NCBI GenBank assembly: GCA_015061145.1
Contig: SUXD01000022.1
Span: 1-44,918 of the forward strand
Reading direction: 5' to 3'
DNA from: Bacteroidales bacterium
Lineage (GTDB): Bacteria; Bacteroidota; Bacteroidia; Bacteroidales; Paludibacteraceae
DNA: 44,918 nt
Shown here: positions 8,473-16,616 of the stretch, piece after piece
Layout: every line of letters starts with the position of its first letter
How positions within the stretch are numbered: the stretch's first letter is position 1
Made by a program: the position numbers and the translations under genes
The notes under the pieces: model-generated
Told to the model about the DNA's origin: nothing
The model's input: the letters and a program-made list of their open reading frames with translations, nothing else
Database searches by the model: none

Positions 8473-9342
8473 ATGTTGGTTAGATATTGGTTCCTGGCGG
8501 CTCGTCCCAAGACATTGCTGGCGGGCGTTGTGCCAGTGATGGTGGGTACAGCTTTGGCGTATCGCTTTGGTGCATTTGTACCCGTGGCGGCCTTTTTGTG
8601 TCTGATGTTCTCTCTGTTGTCGCAAATAGCGTCAAATTTCGGGAACGATTACTATGACTTTGTGAAAAAAACGGACGATGAGTCTCGTGTTGGTCCGGCC
8701 CGAGCTGTCGCATCGGGGTGGATTTCTCCTGAAAAAATGTTTCGAGCCACCTTTTTCACCATATTTCTGGCATGTGCTTTTGGTATGGGGCTTGTTTATT
8801 ACGGCGGATGGCAATTGATAGCCGTCGGGGCATTGTGTGTGGTCGCGTTGCTGGCCTATTCTGCAGGTCCTTATCCGTTGTCGTATAATGCGTTGGGCGA
8901 TTTGTTCGTGCTGGTGTTTTTTGGCATAGTGGCAGTTGTCTTTTCTTGTTATGTCCAGACGGGAGAGTTTCTGTATGAATCATTTGTATGCGGAGTTGCC
9001 GTAGGATTGTCGGCAACAAACATCCTGGTCGTGAACAATTATCGTGACTATGAGAATGACAAAAAGGCTGGGAAGAGGACGACCATAGTGCTTTTTGGCC
9101 GGAAGTTCGGCGCTTGCTTTTATCTGATGAACGGTTTGCTGGCATGTGTGTTGAGTGCGTATGCTATTGGTGGCGGGTATGTTGCGCTTTTGCCGTCAAT
9201 GTACCTCATCCCTCATTTTTGTTTGTGGCGGCGCCTAAAGTTGACCGAAGAAGGCGAAGCGCTGAACAAATTGTTGGCTCAAACGTCGCTCAATCTCTTT
9301 TTCTTAGGTTTGCTGCTCAGTGCAGGACTAGTGCTGAGGTAA
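8473..9342 (+). CDS. menA: 1,4-dihydroxy-2-naphthoate polyprenyltransferase
   Basis: Integral membrane prenyltransferase of the UbiA superfamily that attaches the polyprenyl tail in menaquinone synthesis. The product is 289 residues with about eight or nine hydrophobic segments. The first Asp-rich motif is N58-D-Y-Y-D62 followed by FVKKTDD and VGPARAVASG, the MenA-type version. The second Asp-rich region is NNYRDYENDKKAGKRT, also characteristic of MenA. The start at 8473 gives the conserved YWFLAARPKTL N terminus. It lies 26 nt after rng in the same direction and may be co-transcribed with it. The remaining men genes are not in the window. Confidence 0.92.
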   Translation: MLVRYWFLAARPKTLLAGVVPVMVGTALAYRFGAFVPVAAFLCLMFSLLSQIASNFGNDYYDFVKKTDDESRVGPARAVASGWISPEKMFRATFFTIFLACAFGMGLVYYGGWQLIAVGALCVVALLAYSAGPYPLSYNALGDLFVLVFFGIVAVVFSCYVQTGEFLYESFVCGVAVGLSATNILVVNNYRDYENDKKAGKRTTIVLFGRKFGACFYLMNGLLACVLSAYAIGGGYVALLPSMYLIPHFCLWRRLKLTEEGEALNKLLAQTSLNLFFLGLLLSAGLVLR

Positions 9343-9367
9343 AACAAGAAAAATTATTCGGCAAAAG

Positions 9368-9400
9368 TTTTGCTGAAAAATTAAAAGTGTGTATCTTTGC
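9368..9400 (+). promoter_or_regulatory. Promoter of the rplM-rpsI operon
   Basis: TTTTG (9368-9372) and TATCTTTGC (9392-9400) are separated by 19 bp, an excellent match to the Bacteroidota -33/-7 consensus. It predicts a start near 9406 and a leader of about 110 nt. Confidence 0.85.
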
Positions 9401-9402
9401 GC

Positions 9403-9490
9403 CCGATTATTATCCATTTCGTGCAAACGAAATATTAACATCGTGTCTGCCAATCGGATAAATGCCCATTTCGGTTGTGAGGGGCGATGG
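9403..9490 (+). promoter_or_regulatory. Structured mRNA leader of rplM (candidate L13 autoregulatory leader)
   Basis: CCGATT (9403-9408) pairs with AATCGG (9452-9457), enclosing a perfect 7-bp hairpin ATTTCGT/ACGAAAT (9416-9433) capped by a GCAA (GNRA) tetraloop. CATCG (9439-9443) could also pair with CGATG (9485-9489). Such a compact structure ahead of the L13 gene fits known ribosomal-protein leader control; L13 leaders have been proposed in Bacteroidia. The fold was read by eye and not computed. Confidence 0.6.
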
Positions 9491-9517
9491 ATTTTTTAAC
9501 AATTTAATTTTATATTA

Positions 9518-9973
9518 ATGGATACATTAAGTTACAAAACTGTTTCGATTAACAAAGAAACAGCACAAAAAGAATGGGTTGTAGTTGACGCGCAAGACTT
9601 AGTATTAGGTCGTATGGCATCAAAAGTTGCAAAACTTTTGCGTGGCAAAAACAAACCGACTTACACTCCACATGTAGATTGTGGTGATTATGTAATTGTC
9701 ATCAATGCTGACAAAGTGAAAATGACTGGTCTGAAATGGACCGACCGCATTTATTTGAGCCATACAGGTTATCCTGGCGGTCAGAGAGAGATTACTCCTG
9801 AAAAACTTTTGCAGAAAAGCCCTGAAAAACTGATAAAGAAAGTGGTGAAAGGCATGCTTCCTAAAAACAAACTGGGTGCGCAACTTTTGTCAAATCTTTA
9901 TGTGTATGCAGGTACAGAACATAAACACGAGGCACAACAACCAAAACAAATTGATTTAAACACACTTAAATAA
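9518..9973 (+). CDS. rplM: 50S ribosomal protein L13
   Basis: Large-subunit protein uL13, 151 residues. Recognisable uL13 features include WVVVDAQDLVLGRMASKVAKLL, then GKNKPTYTPHVDCGDYVIVINADKV, and GMLPKNKLGAQLLSNLYVYAGTEH near the C terminus. It is first gene of the near-universal rplM-rpsI pair, with two bases between its stop and the rpsI start. It has its own strong promoter and a structured leader, the probable site of feedback control. Confidence 0.98.
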   Translation: MDTLSYKTVSINKETAQKEWVVVDAQDLVLGRMASKVAKLLRGKNKPTYTPHVDCGDYVIVINADKVKMTGLKWTDRIYLSHTGYPGGQREITPEKLLQKSPEKLIKKVVKGMLPKNKLGAQLLSNLYVYAGTEHKHEAQQPKQIDLNTLK

Positions 9974-9975
9974 TT

Positions 9976-10365
9976 ATGGAAGCAGTAGTAAATGCAATCG
10001 GAAGAAGAAAGGCCGCAGTTGCCCGTGTCTTTGTAAAAGAGGGTGAGGGAAAAATAACAATCAACAAAGTTGCATTGGAGACCTATTTCCCTTCTGGCAT
10101 TCTTCAATATATAGTAAAACAGCCGTTGATGACACTTGGTGTAGCAGACAAATATGATATTCAGGTAAATCTTGACGGTGGTGGTTTCAAAGGACAGGCT
10201 GAAGCTTTGCGTTTGGCGATAGCAAGAGCGTTGGTGAAAATTGACGCGGAATCTAAAACAGCATTGAAAGCCGAAGGTTTCATGACTCGCGACCCGCGTG
10301 AGGTTGAACGTAAGAAACCAGGTCGTCCTAAAGCTCGTAAGAGATTCCAGTTCAGCAAACGTTAA
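9976..10365 (+). CDS. rpsI: 30S ribosomal protein S9
   Basis: Small-subunit protein uS9, 129 residues. Starts with NAIGRRKAAVARVFVKEGEG and ends with the family signature GRPKARKRFQFSKR, whose C-terminal Arg reaches the P-site tRNA. GGGFKGQAEALRLAIARAL marks the central region. Translationally coupled to rplM by a 2-nt gap. Confidence 0.98.
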   Translation: MEAVVNAIGRRKAAVARVFVKEGEGKITINKVALETYFPSGILQYIVKQPLMTLGVADKYDIQVNLDGGGFKGQAEALRLAIARALVKIDAESKTALKAEGFMTRDPREVERKKPGRPKARKRFQFSKR

Positions 10366-10392
10366 TATTTTATGCGGTTGCTTTAATAAGAG

Positions 10393-10437
10393 TTTAGTAT
10401 CTAAATTCCTGAGATTTGTTGTAAGACAACTACTCGG
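10393..10437 (+). promoter_or_regulatory. Two-hairpin leader upstream of rpsB
   Basis: TTTAG/CTAAA (10393-10405, loop TAT) is followed by a bipartite hairpin: CTGAG (10409-10413) with CTCGG (10433-10437), and GTTGT (10418-10422) with ACAAC (10426-10430), loop AAG. There is no T run, so this is not a terminator. It occupies the rpsI-rpsB gap and is a candidate S2 autoregulatory leader. No -7 box was seen here. Confidence 0.45.
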
Positions 10438-10471
10438 AGATTGGTAAAACAGAAAGTAAACAAAATAAAAA

Positions 10472-11314
10472 ATGTCACAAGTTAAATTTGAAGATTTATT
10501 AGAAGCTGGTGTTCATTTCGGACACCTTAAGAGAAAGTGGAACCCCGCTATGGCTCCTTATATTTTTATGGAGCGTAACGGAATTCATATCATAGATTTG
10601 CATAAGACTGCAGTGAAATTGGAAGAGGCTGCAGAAGCAATGAAGCAGATCGTGAAATCAGGTCGTCGCGTTTTGTTCGTAGCAACAAAAAAACAGGCGA
10701 AAGACATTGTAGCTGAAAAAGTATCGAAAGTAGGAATGCCTTATGTTACTGAGCGTTGGGCTGGCGGTATGCTTACCAACTTCCCGACAATCCGTAAGGC
10801 TGTGAAGAAAATGACCAATATCGATAAAATGATAAAGGACGGAACTTTCGACAATCTTTCTAAAAGAGAAAAGCTTCAGATCTCTCGTCAGCGTGAAAAA
10901 CTCGACAAAGTGCTCGGAAGCATCGCTGATTTGAATCGTCTTCCTGCTGCTCTTTTTGTTGTGGATGTTATGAAAGAACAAATTGCAGTTCGTGAGGCAA
11001 ATCGTCTTGGTATTCCTGTTTTCGCAATGGTTGACACCAACTCTGACCCTACTAATATCGATTATGTGATTCCTGCTAACGACGATGCTACAAAATCAAT
11101 CGAAATTGTATTGAATACAATTATTGCAGCTATCGAAGAAGGACTTCAGGAACGCAAAATGGAGAAAACAGAAAATGAAGCTGTAGCAGAAGAAGGTTCG
11201 GAGAAAAAAGAACGTAAAATCCGTACAACAAGAAAAAATCGCACTCAGAAAGAAGATGACGAGGCGTTGAACAACAATGTCGCAGCTAAATTTGTAGAAG
11301 AAGATAAAGAATAA
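10472..11314 (+). CDS. rpsB: 30S ribosomal protein S2
   Basis: Small-subunit protein uS2, 280 residues. Family landmarks are EAGVHFGHLKRKWNPAMAPYIF at the start, RRVLFVATKKQAKD, ERWAGGMLTNF, and VFAMVDTNSDPTNIDYVIPANDDA near residue 190. The last ~45 residues are a charged, low-complexity extension (runs of Glu and Lys/Arg) that appears dispensable for the fold. It forms the common rpsB-tsf pair, but a strong hairpin terminator separates the two. Confidence 0.98.
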   Translation: MSQVKFEDLLEAGVHFGHLKRKWNPAMAPYIFMERNGIHIIDLHKTAVKLEEAAEAMKQIVKSGRRVLFVATKKQAKDIVAEKVSKVGMPYVTERWAGGMLTNFPTIRKAVKKMTNIDKMIKDGTFDNLSKREKLQISRQREKLDKVLGSIADLNRLPAALFVVDVMKEQIAVREANRLGIPVFAMVDTNSDPTNIDYVIPANDDATKSIEIVLNTIIAAIEEGLQERKMEKTENEAVAEEGSEKKERKIRTTRKNRTQKEDDEALNNNVAAKFVEEDKE

Positions 11315-11336
11315 ATTTTTTATTAACCGTAATATT

Positions 11337-11395
11337 GAGTTATGAATAATACAAGGTTTAATTTTATCTTGTTTATTTATAACTCTTTATTTTTA
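11337..11395 (+). terminator. Intrinsic terminator/attenuator between rpsB and tsf
   Basis: A long stem pairs 11337-11355 with 11368-11385, with only one bulged base and one G-U pair. A 12-nt loop and a T-rich tail (11386-11395) complete it. It ends about 20 nt before the tsf ATG. As tsf has no obvious promoter of its own, it probably attenuates read-through instead of ending the operon. Confidence 0.75.
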
Positions 11396-11415
11396 TATTG
11401 AAAGGAAAAACAATT

Positions 11416-12405
11416 ATGGCAGTAACACTTGCTGATATTAAGAAATTGCGCGATATTACCGGCGCAGGTATGATGGACGTGAAAAAAGCCTTGGAAGAGG
11501 CTAACGGAGATTTTGACGCAGCAAAAGATTTGCTTCGCAAGCGTGGTCAGGCTATTGCAGCGAAACGCTCAGACAGAGAAGCTTCTGAAGGTTGTGTTTT
11601 GGCAAAGGCGGAAGGCGATTTTGGCGCTATCGTTGCTTTGAAATGCGAAACTGACTTTGTGGCTAAAAATGCAGATTTCGTTGCTTTGACCAAAAAGATT
11701 TTGGATGTAGCAATTGCAAATAAACCCGCATCTTTGGATGAACTGAAAGCTCTTCAGTTGGATGGCTTCACTGTTGAAGCGCTGATTACTGAGCGTTCGG
11801 GCGTTACTGGTGAAAAGATGGAATTGTCTGATTATGCATTTATCAAGGGTGCGACAGTTGACGCTTATAATCATCTTGGTAATAAGTTGGCTACAGTTGT
11901 TGCCTTTGCTGAAGCTGGCGCAGATAAAGAAACAGCACACGGCGTAGCAATGCAGGTGGCTGCAATGAACCCTATTGCAATTGACGCTGACAGCGTTTCG
12001 CAAGAGGCAAAAGACCACGAATTGCAGATGGCAATAGAAAAAACTAAAACTGACGAAGTGAAAAAAGCTGTTGAGGTAGCTCTTAAAAAAGCTGGCATCA
12101 ATCCTGCTCATGTTGATAGCGAAGAACATATCGAATCTAACACAGCGAAAGGATGGATTACTTCAGAACAGGCTGCTCAGGCTCGCGAGATAATCGCCAA
12201 AGTTTCGGCTGAAGCTGCAGAGAATATTCCTGCAAAGAAAGTAGAGATGATTGCACAAGGCCGTTTGGCAAAATTCTTGAAAGAGAATACGCTGATGGAG
12301 CAGGCTTATGTGATGTCAGAAACTAAAGAAACAGTAAAGGATGTGCTCAAGAAAGCGGGCATTACTCCTGTTGGATTCCAGAGAATCACATTGAACCAAG
12401 AATAA
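11416..12405 (+). CDS. tsf: Translation elongation factor Ts
   Basis: Nucleotide exchange factor for EF-Tu, 330 residues, the longer form known in Bacteroides. The N-terminal UBA-like domain has TLADIKKLRDITGAGMMDVKKALEE. The core includes LKCETDFVAKNADF, the Phe-containing loop that contacts EF-Tu. The C terminus has duplicated helical segments ending KKAGITPVGFQRITL. The ATG at 11416 (AVTLADIK) was preferred over an in-frame TTG at 11398, because EF-Ts proteins start directly with this motif and the TTG lies close to the terminator tail. Confidence 0.97.
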   Translation: MAVTLADIKKLRDITGAGMMDVKKALEEANGDFDAAKDLLRKRGQAIAAKRSDREASEGCVLAKAEGDFGAIVALKCETDFVAKNADFVALTKKILDVAIANKPASLDELKALQLDGFTVEALITERSGVTGEKMELSDYAFIKGATVDAYNHLGNKLATVVAFAEAGADKETAHGVAMQVAAMNPIAIDADSVSQEAKDHELQMAIEKTKTDEVKKAVEVALKKAGINPAHVDSEEHIESNTAKGWITSEQAAQAREIIAKVSAEAAENIPAKKVEMIAQGRLAKFLKENTLMEQAYVMSETKETVKDVLKKAGITPVGFQRITLNQE

Positions 12406-12421
12406 TTCCAGGTTCAAGTAT

Positions 12422-12471
12422 AAGTCAAGAAAAAAAGGGAAATGCATGCATTTCCCTTTTTTTCTTGACTT
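12422..12471. terminator. Perfect 50-bp palindromic bidirectional terminator
   Basis: Every base of 12422-12446 pairs with 12447-12471, with A7/T7 tracts inside the arms giving a T tail in either direction. It sits between convergent tsf (+) and the lipid kinase gene (-). Confidence 0.9.
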
Positions 12472-12473
12472 GT

Positions 12474-13436
12474 TTATATGGATTTCAAACTTTTTTTCAT
12501 TGATTCAAGTCCTTTGACGAAGATGTTTTGTTCGTTGTTAGACTTTCTTTTGTTTTTGCAGATAACTTTCAGTCCTGCAGGGATAATGCAAATGTCAATT
12601 GGCGTTTCCATCATGACAGCTTCTCCGTCAATGTGGAATTGTAAGGATTTTTCAGGGCAATTGAGCGTAATCTTGTCTGTTTGCAGATAGTTGAGATAGA
12701 TGCTCTTGTCAATTTGTCTTGTGAGAAGTTTCAAGGTGATTTCTGGCAGAGCAGTGACAGGGAATTCACTGAATATGGCAATGTCCATCATCCCGTCAAG
12801 GATGGAAGCTTGAGGGGCAATGTAAATATTGTTGCCGTATTGGGCTGCATTGGCAAACGTGATGAGAAATGCGCTCTGTTCAATCTGTATTTTGTCGTTT
12901 GTCAGGATGTAATGTTGTGGCGTGAAGTTGATGTAATTCTTCAAGGCCAGTTCTATGTAGGAGTTCAATCCTCTTTTATGCGATTTTGCGAAGTCCCAGC
13001 TTACATTGGCGTCGAATCCAGTGCCGCAAGTGCAGAAAAAGAACTGCTCGTTGGCTTTCCCATAGTCGATGGTAGCGGTTTGCAGCATGTTGATGACTTC
13101 AATAGCATGGGTGGAATTCATAGGAATTCCTAAATGGCGCGCCAATCCGTTTCCCGAGCCGACGGGGATGATGCCTAATACGGTTTCGGTGTGCAAGAGT
13201 CCTTGGGCAACTTCATTTACTGTTCCGTCGCCGCCTACGGCTACAACAATGTCGTATTTTTGCTGCGCCAGTTTGCGAGCGATTTCTATGGCGTGTCCCT
13301 TATGCTCGGTGAATAAAATGTCAGGCTTGAGGAAAAGTTCCTTACTCAAGTTTTCCTCAATCAAATCTGGAATGTGTTTTTTTTTGTTTGTTCCAGAGAT
13401 GGGATTTATGATGAAACCAATTCTTTGTTTTTGCAT
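12474..13436 (-). CDS. Diacylglycerol kinase-like lipid kinase (YegS/DagK family)
   Basis: Soluble lipid kinase of the DAGK catalytic-domain family, 320 residues from the chosen start. The N-terminal INPISGT and the nucleotide-binding VGGDGTVNEVAQGL are diagnostic; PVGSGNGLARHLGIP follows. The C-terminal beta-rich domain contains QFHIDGEAV. The family phosphorylates diacylglycerol, sphingosine or similar lipids; the substrate here is unknown. ATG at 13436 was chosen over an upstream TTG (13469) because a perfect -7 box covers that TTG, so it cannot be in the transcript. Divergent from the ABC exporter genes. Confidence 0.9.
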   Translation of the reverse strand: MQKQRIGFIINPISGTNKKKHIPDLIEENLSKELFLKPDILFTEHKGHAIEIARKLAQQKYDIVVAVGGDGTVNEVAQGLLHTETVLGIIPVGSGNGLARHLGIPMNSTHAIEVINMLQTATIDYGKANEQFFFCTCGTGFDANVSWDFAKSHKRGLNSYIELALKNYINFTPQHYILTNDKIQIEQSAFLITFANAAQYGNNIYIAPQASILDGMMDIAIFSEFPVTALPEITLKLLTRQIDKSIYLNYLQTDKITLNCPEKSLQFHIDGEAVMMETPIDICIIPAGLKVICKNKRKSNNEQNIFVKGLESMKKSLKSI

Positions 13437-13465
13437 AATAGCCCCACTTGTCTGTTTTTTACTAT

Positions 13466-13474
13466 GCAAAAATA
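13466..13474 (-). promoter_or_regulatory. Promoter -7 box for the lipid kinase gene
   Basis: TATTTTTGC on the minus strand is a perfect -7 box. It predicts a leader of roughly 20-25 nt to ATG 13436 and excludes the longer reading frame start. Confidence 0.7.
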
Positions 13475-13484
13475 TAAATTAACA

Positions 13485-13517
13485 TTTGAATCTGTCTTTT
13501 TTTAGATGTATTTTTGT
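13485..13517 (+). promoter_or_regulatory. Promoter of the ABC exporter operon
   Basis: TTTG (13485-13488), a 20-bp spacer and TATTTTTGT (13509-13517) form a consensus promoter, giving a short leader to ATG 13537. It is back-to-back with the lipid kinase promoter. Confidence 0.8.
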
Positions 13518-13536
13518 TTAATGAAAAATATTTCGG

Positions 13537-14406
13537 ATGTTGCGTGTAGATCACATATCAAAAAAGTTTGCCGAAAAGGCGGTGCTTGATGATGTCAGTT
13601 TCTGCGTTGCTGAGGCGTCTGTCGTTGGCGTCGTTGGCGGCAATGGTCAGGGCAAAACGACTTTGTTCAGACTTATTTCGGGCATATATGAACTCAATTC
13701 TGGTAATGTGATGCGTCCTTCAAAAGTGGTTTATCTGCCAGAAGAACGTGGGCTTGACATGGAAGAGACACCCTGTTTCTTCCTGACATATATAGGAAGG
13801 CTGCACGGAATGACGAAAAACAGCGCGCAGAAAAGGGCGTTGGCGTTGCTGGACGATTTTGGTTTGAGCGATTATGCAGATTATAGAATAGGCAACCTTT
13901 CTAAAGGAATGCAGCAGAAAGTGCAGTTTCTGTCGGTTCTTGTTTCTGACGCCTCATTATTCTTGCTTGATGAACCGTTTTCGGGGATTGACGAAACAAA
14001 TAAAGAACTTTTGAAGAGTGAGATTACAAAAATTCGGGAGAAAGGAGCCTCGGTGATGGTTTCGTCGCACGATATGGATGCGCTGGAAGATATATGCGAT
14101 GATTTTCTTTTTTTAGAGAATGGGAAAATTGTTTCTGATGGAGAACTGCATGGATTGATGCAGCGTTACTTGCATCGAAATGTGCTAGTGCTGGAAACAG
14201 CGAAGGATTTGCACCCTTCAGCGCAGACCGAGGTGGTGATGACATGCCGTTATCCGGATAAAGTGGAAACGTGGCTGAAGGCATCTGATGATGCATCAGA
14301 AACGAATAAGCTGCTGTCGGATATATTGTCCGAAAATGACTTGATGTCGTTTTCAGTGCGAAGAATATCGCTTGGCGATTGTGTGAAAATAAGCAAAAAT
14401 CGATGA
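13537..14406 (+). CDS. ABC transporter ATP-binding protein
   Basis: Cytoplasmic ATPase of an ABC-2-type exporter, 289 residues. Walker A GGNGQGKTT is at 34-42, the signature is LSKGMQQKVQ, and Walker B is LFLLDEPFSG followed by the switch histidine region MVSSHDMDAL. The ~70-residue C-terminal extension is of the sort found in exporters with separate permeases. The stop overlaps the permease start (ATGA), so the two proteins very probably form one transporter. Substrate is unknown. The order ATPase-permease-L,D-carboxypeptidase suggests only a loose envelope link. Confidence 0.92.
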   Translation: MLRVDHISKKFAEKAVLDDVSFCVAEASVVGVVGGNGQGKTTLFRLISGIYELNSGNVMRPSKVVYLPEERGLDMEETPCFFLTYIGRLHGMTKNSAQKRALALLDDFGLSDYADYRIGNLSKGMQQKVQFLSVLVSDASLFLLDEPFSGIDETNKELLKSEITKIREKGASVMVSSHDMDALEDICDDFLFLENGKIVSDGELHGLMQRYLHRNVLVLETAKDLHPSAQTEVVMTCRYPDKVETWLKASDDASETNKLLSDILSENDLMSFSVRRISLGDCVKISKNR

Positions 14407-15197
14407 TGGGATGTAGAGAAATACGATTGGTGGCAGGATATGAATTGCGGCGGATTTTTCGTCAGCATTTTTTCTTGATAATGATGCTGCTGTTGTCAGT
14501 ATGCTCGATTGTCAGTTTGTTAGGGCTTACAAAGAATGCAGCATGGGAATGTGCATTGCGTTTGCACTCGGATTTTCCGCAGTTGCTTTTCTCGTCTTCG
14601 GTATTTTCAATGTTCTTTTTGTTTTTCGTGTTGAATTACTCAGTGTCGTTGTTTCGTAGTGTGAATGCAGAAAGAGAGTCACGCTTGTCCGAATTTTATC
14701 TGTCGTTTTTGTCGCCAGAGGTGTTGCTCTACGGAAAAGTCCTTGCATATTCAGTTTTGTGTGTCGTTCACCTGTTGCTGATGGAAATCGTAGCGTTTGC
14801 GGTGGTGGCTCCGCATTGCGAATCGGTGTTGCCGCTCGTGTTGCTGCAGTTAGGGCGTTTTTCGATGCTTGTAGCAGGTTTTTGCTTTTATATGTCGCTG
14901 TTTGCTTTGGCGGCATCGTGGGCTGAGCGTCATGCCGAGATGCAAGGCGTGATGCTTTTTTTGACGGCATTGTGTGTTTTGTCTTATTTTGCTCCTGATT
15001 TTGTGTCGCAGAATCGTTTTTTGATGATAATGCCTTTTACTGCTCCGTTCATGGCAGCTGACAATTTATCGCTGATTTCATTGCTGTCGTTTGCGGTTAT
15101 ACTGTGTTCGATATATGGAGTCATGAAATATGCAGGGGTGGTGTATAAAAAAAGATTGTTTTATTATGGCAAAAATAAAATTGAAAAAAGGGGATAA
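14403..15197 (+). CDS. ABC-2-type membrane permease
   Basis: Membrane partner of the preceding ATPase, 264 residues with about six hydrophobic segments: one near residue 25-45, one around 60-85, and four between 110 and 250. The region FRSVNAERESRLSEFYLSF resembles the coupling element of ABC-2 permeases such as NosY or GldF-type proteins. The start at 14403 was chosen because it overlaps the ATPase stop as ATGA, and the upstream in-frame ATG (14379) would lengthen the overlap. The 3' end overlaps the next gene by 32 bp. Transported compound unknown. Confidence 0.82.
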   Translation: MMGCREIRLVAGYELRRIFRQHFFLIMMLLLSVCSIVSLLGLTKNAAWECALRLHSDFPQLLFSSSVFSMFFLFFVLNYSVSLFRSVNAERESRLSEFYLSFLSPEVLLYGKVLAYSVLCVVHLLLMEIVAFAVVAPHCESVLPLVLLQLGRFSMLVAGFCFYMSLFALAASWAERHAEMQGVMLFLTALCVLSYFAPDFVSQNRFLMIMPFTAPFMAADNLSLISLLSFAVILCSIYGVMKYAGVVYKKRLFYYGKNKIEKRG

Positions 15198-16053
15198 AAT
15201 AATGATAGTATCTCCGTCTGGAGTGATAAAACCAGAATATGTTTCAGGTGCAGTAAAGTTTTTGCACGATTCGGGATTCGAACCAGTGGTAGGGGATTCG
15301 GCTTTGGCTTCGTGTGGAAGATTTGCCGGTACGCCTGATGAACGGATAGCCGATATGCAGCGAGCAATAGATGATGCCAGCGTGAAAGCGGTTCTTTGTA
15401 GCCGAGGCGGGTATGGCGCGGTGCAAATTGTAGATAAATTGGATTTCTCGAGTCTGAAAACCAATCCTAAATATCTGATAGGGTTTAGTGATATAACTGT
15501 TTTCCATTCGGCATTGACAAATATGAAAATCCCTTCTGTTCACGCCTCGATGGCTAAATACATGACGGAATATCCTCAAGAAGAGCCTCAGCAAAAACTG
15601 CTAGGAATACTAGGCGGGAAAGTAATGAAATACGAAGTGCCGCCTCATCCGTTGAATCGCCAGGGAGTGGCAAAAGGAGTGCTGACAGGCGGGAACCTTT
15701 CGGCGCTTTACGGACTTCGTGGCACGCCGTACGATATTCGCCCGAAAGGGAAAATCCTTTTTATTGAAGATTTGTCGGAAGCGCCTTATCATGTCGATCG
15801 TATGATGAATAATTTGCGGCTTGGCGGTATACTTAAGCAAATATCTGGTTTGGTTGTAGGACAGTTCACGGATATGACTCCAGATGACCGGATGAAGAAC
15901 GTTTACGAAATAATAGCAGATGCTGTGGCGGATTATGATTATCCTGTGTGCTTCGATTTCCCGGCGGGTCATGTGCCTCAAAATTATCCGTTGCTGATGG
16001 GTGTAAGATGCAAATTGGCGGTGACAGAAAAATCTGTGGTTTTGAAAAATTGA
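15166..16053 (+). CDS. L,D-carboxypeptidase, S66 family (LdcA/MccF type)
   Basis: Serine peptidase fold that removes the terminal D-Ala from murein tetrapeptides in cell-wall recycling, or in MccF cleaves microcin C-like compounds. The product is 295 residues. The nucleophile Ser108 lies in IGFSDIT; Glu201 (FIEDLSEAPYHVDR) and His269 (FPAGHVPQNYPL) complete the triad. The Glu-His spacing of 68 equals that of P. aeruginosa LdcA. No signal peptide is seen, fitting a cytoplasmic recycling enzyme. The ATG at 15166 was preferred to one at 15130 because the conserved KLKKGDKIMIVSPSG follows directly. Overlaps the permease gene and precedes an RNA methyltransferase by one base. Confidence 0.92.
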   Translation: MAKIKLKKGDKIMIVSPSGVIKPEYVSGAVKFLHDSGFEPVVGDSALASCGRFAGTPDERIADMQRAIDDASVKAVLCSRGGYGAVQIVDKLDFSSLKTNPKYLIGFSDITVFHSALTNMKIPSVHASMAKYMTEYPQEEPQQKLLGILGGKVMKYEVPPHPLNRQGVAKGVLTGGNLSALYGLRGTPYDIRPKGKILFIEDLSEAPYHVDRMMNNLRLGGILKQISGLVVGQFTDMTPDDRMKNVYEIIADAVADYDYPVCFDFPAGHVPQNYPLLMGVRCKLAVTEKSVVLKN

Positions 16054-16054
16054 G

Positions 16055-16591
16055 ATGATGAGAAAACTGAAAGTAGAGGAATTGAACCGAATTTCGGTAG
16101 AGGAGTTTAAGGCAACCGAAAAAATGCCGTTGGTGCTAGTGCTCGACAATGTAAGAAGTCAGAATAATGTCGGGTCAGTATTTCGCACTTCTGATGCATT
16201 TTTGGTGCAGAAGATTTTTCTTTGCGGCATCACTTCAACACCTCCGAATGCAGATATACATAAAACAGCCCTAGGTGCCGAATACAGCGTGGATTGGGAG
16301 TATGTATCGAGCACCGCCGAGGTTGTGCGCAGATTGAAAGAGGAAGGGTATTTCGTTTTTGCTGTCGAACAAGTGGAAAACAGTTTGAAACTTCCAGACT
16401 TCGAGCCTGAATCAGACGGGAAATATGCCGTAGTATTCGGCAACGAAGTGAAAGGGGTGCAGCAAGAAGTTGTGGATTTGTGCGATGCAAGTCTTGAAAT
16501 ACCTCAGTATGGCACTAAACATTCCTTGAATGTGAGTATAACAGCGGGAATCGTTATTTGGGATTTTTTCTGTAAAAAAAGAATGGCTTGA
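16055..16591 (+). CDS. SpoU/TrmH-family RNA 2'-O-methyltransferase
   Basis: SAM-dependent RNA ribose methyltransferase of the SPOUT superfamily, 178 residues, the short form without an extra RNA-binding domain. All three SpoU motifs are present: LDNVRSQNNVGSVFRTSDAF (motif 1), VFGNEVKGV (motif 2) and EIPQYGTKHSLNVSITAG (motif 3), which form the trefoil knot. The target (tRNA or rRNA position) cannot be read from the sequence. It begins one base after the L,D-carboxypeptidase stop and ends within a small terminator hairpin. Confidence 0.93.
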   Translation: MMRKLKVEELNRISVEEFKATEKMPLVLVLDNVRSQNNVGSVFRTSDAFLVQKIFLCGITSTPPNADIHKTALGAEYSVDWEYVSSTAEVVRRLKEEGYFVFAVEQVENSLKLPDFEPESDGKYAVVFGNEVKGVQQEVVDLCDASLEIPQYGTKHSLNVSITAGIVIWDFFCKKRMA

Positions 16592-16613
16592 TAATCTTCA
16601 AGCCATGTCTTTT
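16583..16613 (+). terminator. Terminator after the SpoU methyltransferase gene
   Basis: ATGGCTTG (16583-16590) pairs with CAAGCCAT (16599-16606), followed by a T-rich stretch. Overlaps the stop codon region of the gene. Confidence 0.6.
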
Positions 16614-16616
16614 CTG

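Noticed and set aside
12422-12471. 50-bp perfect palindrome as a mobile-element end or recombination site
   Set aside because: Its A7/T7 tracts and place between converging genes fit a bidirectional terminator; the palindrome at 18501-18542 is explained the same way.
13437-13469. Longer start for the lipid kinase
   Set aside because: The TTG start at 13469 lies inside a perfect -7 box and is therefore outside the transcript.
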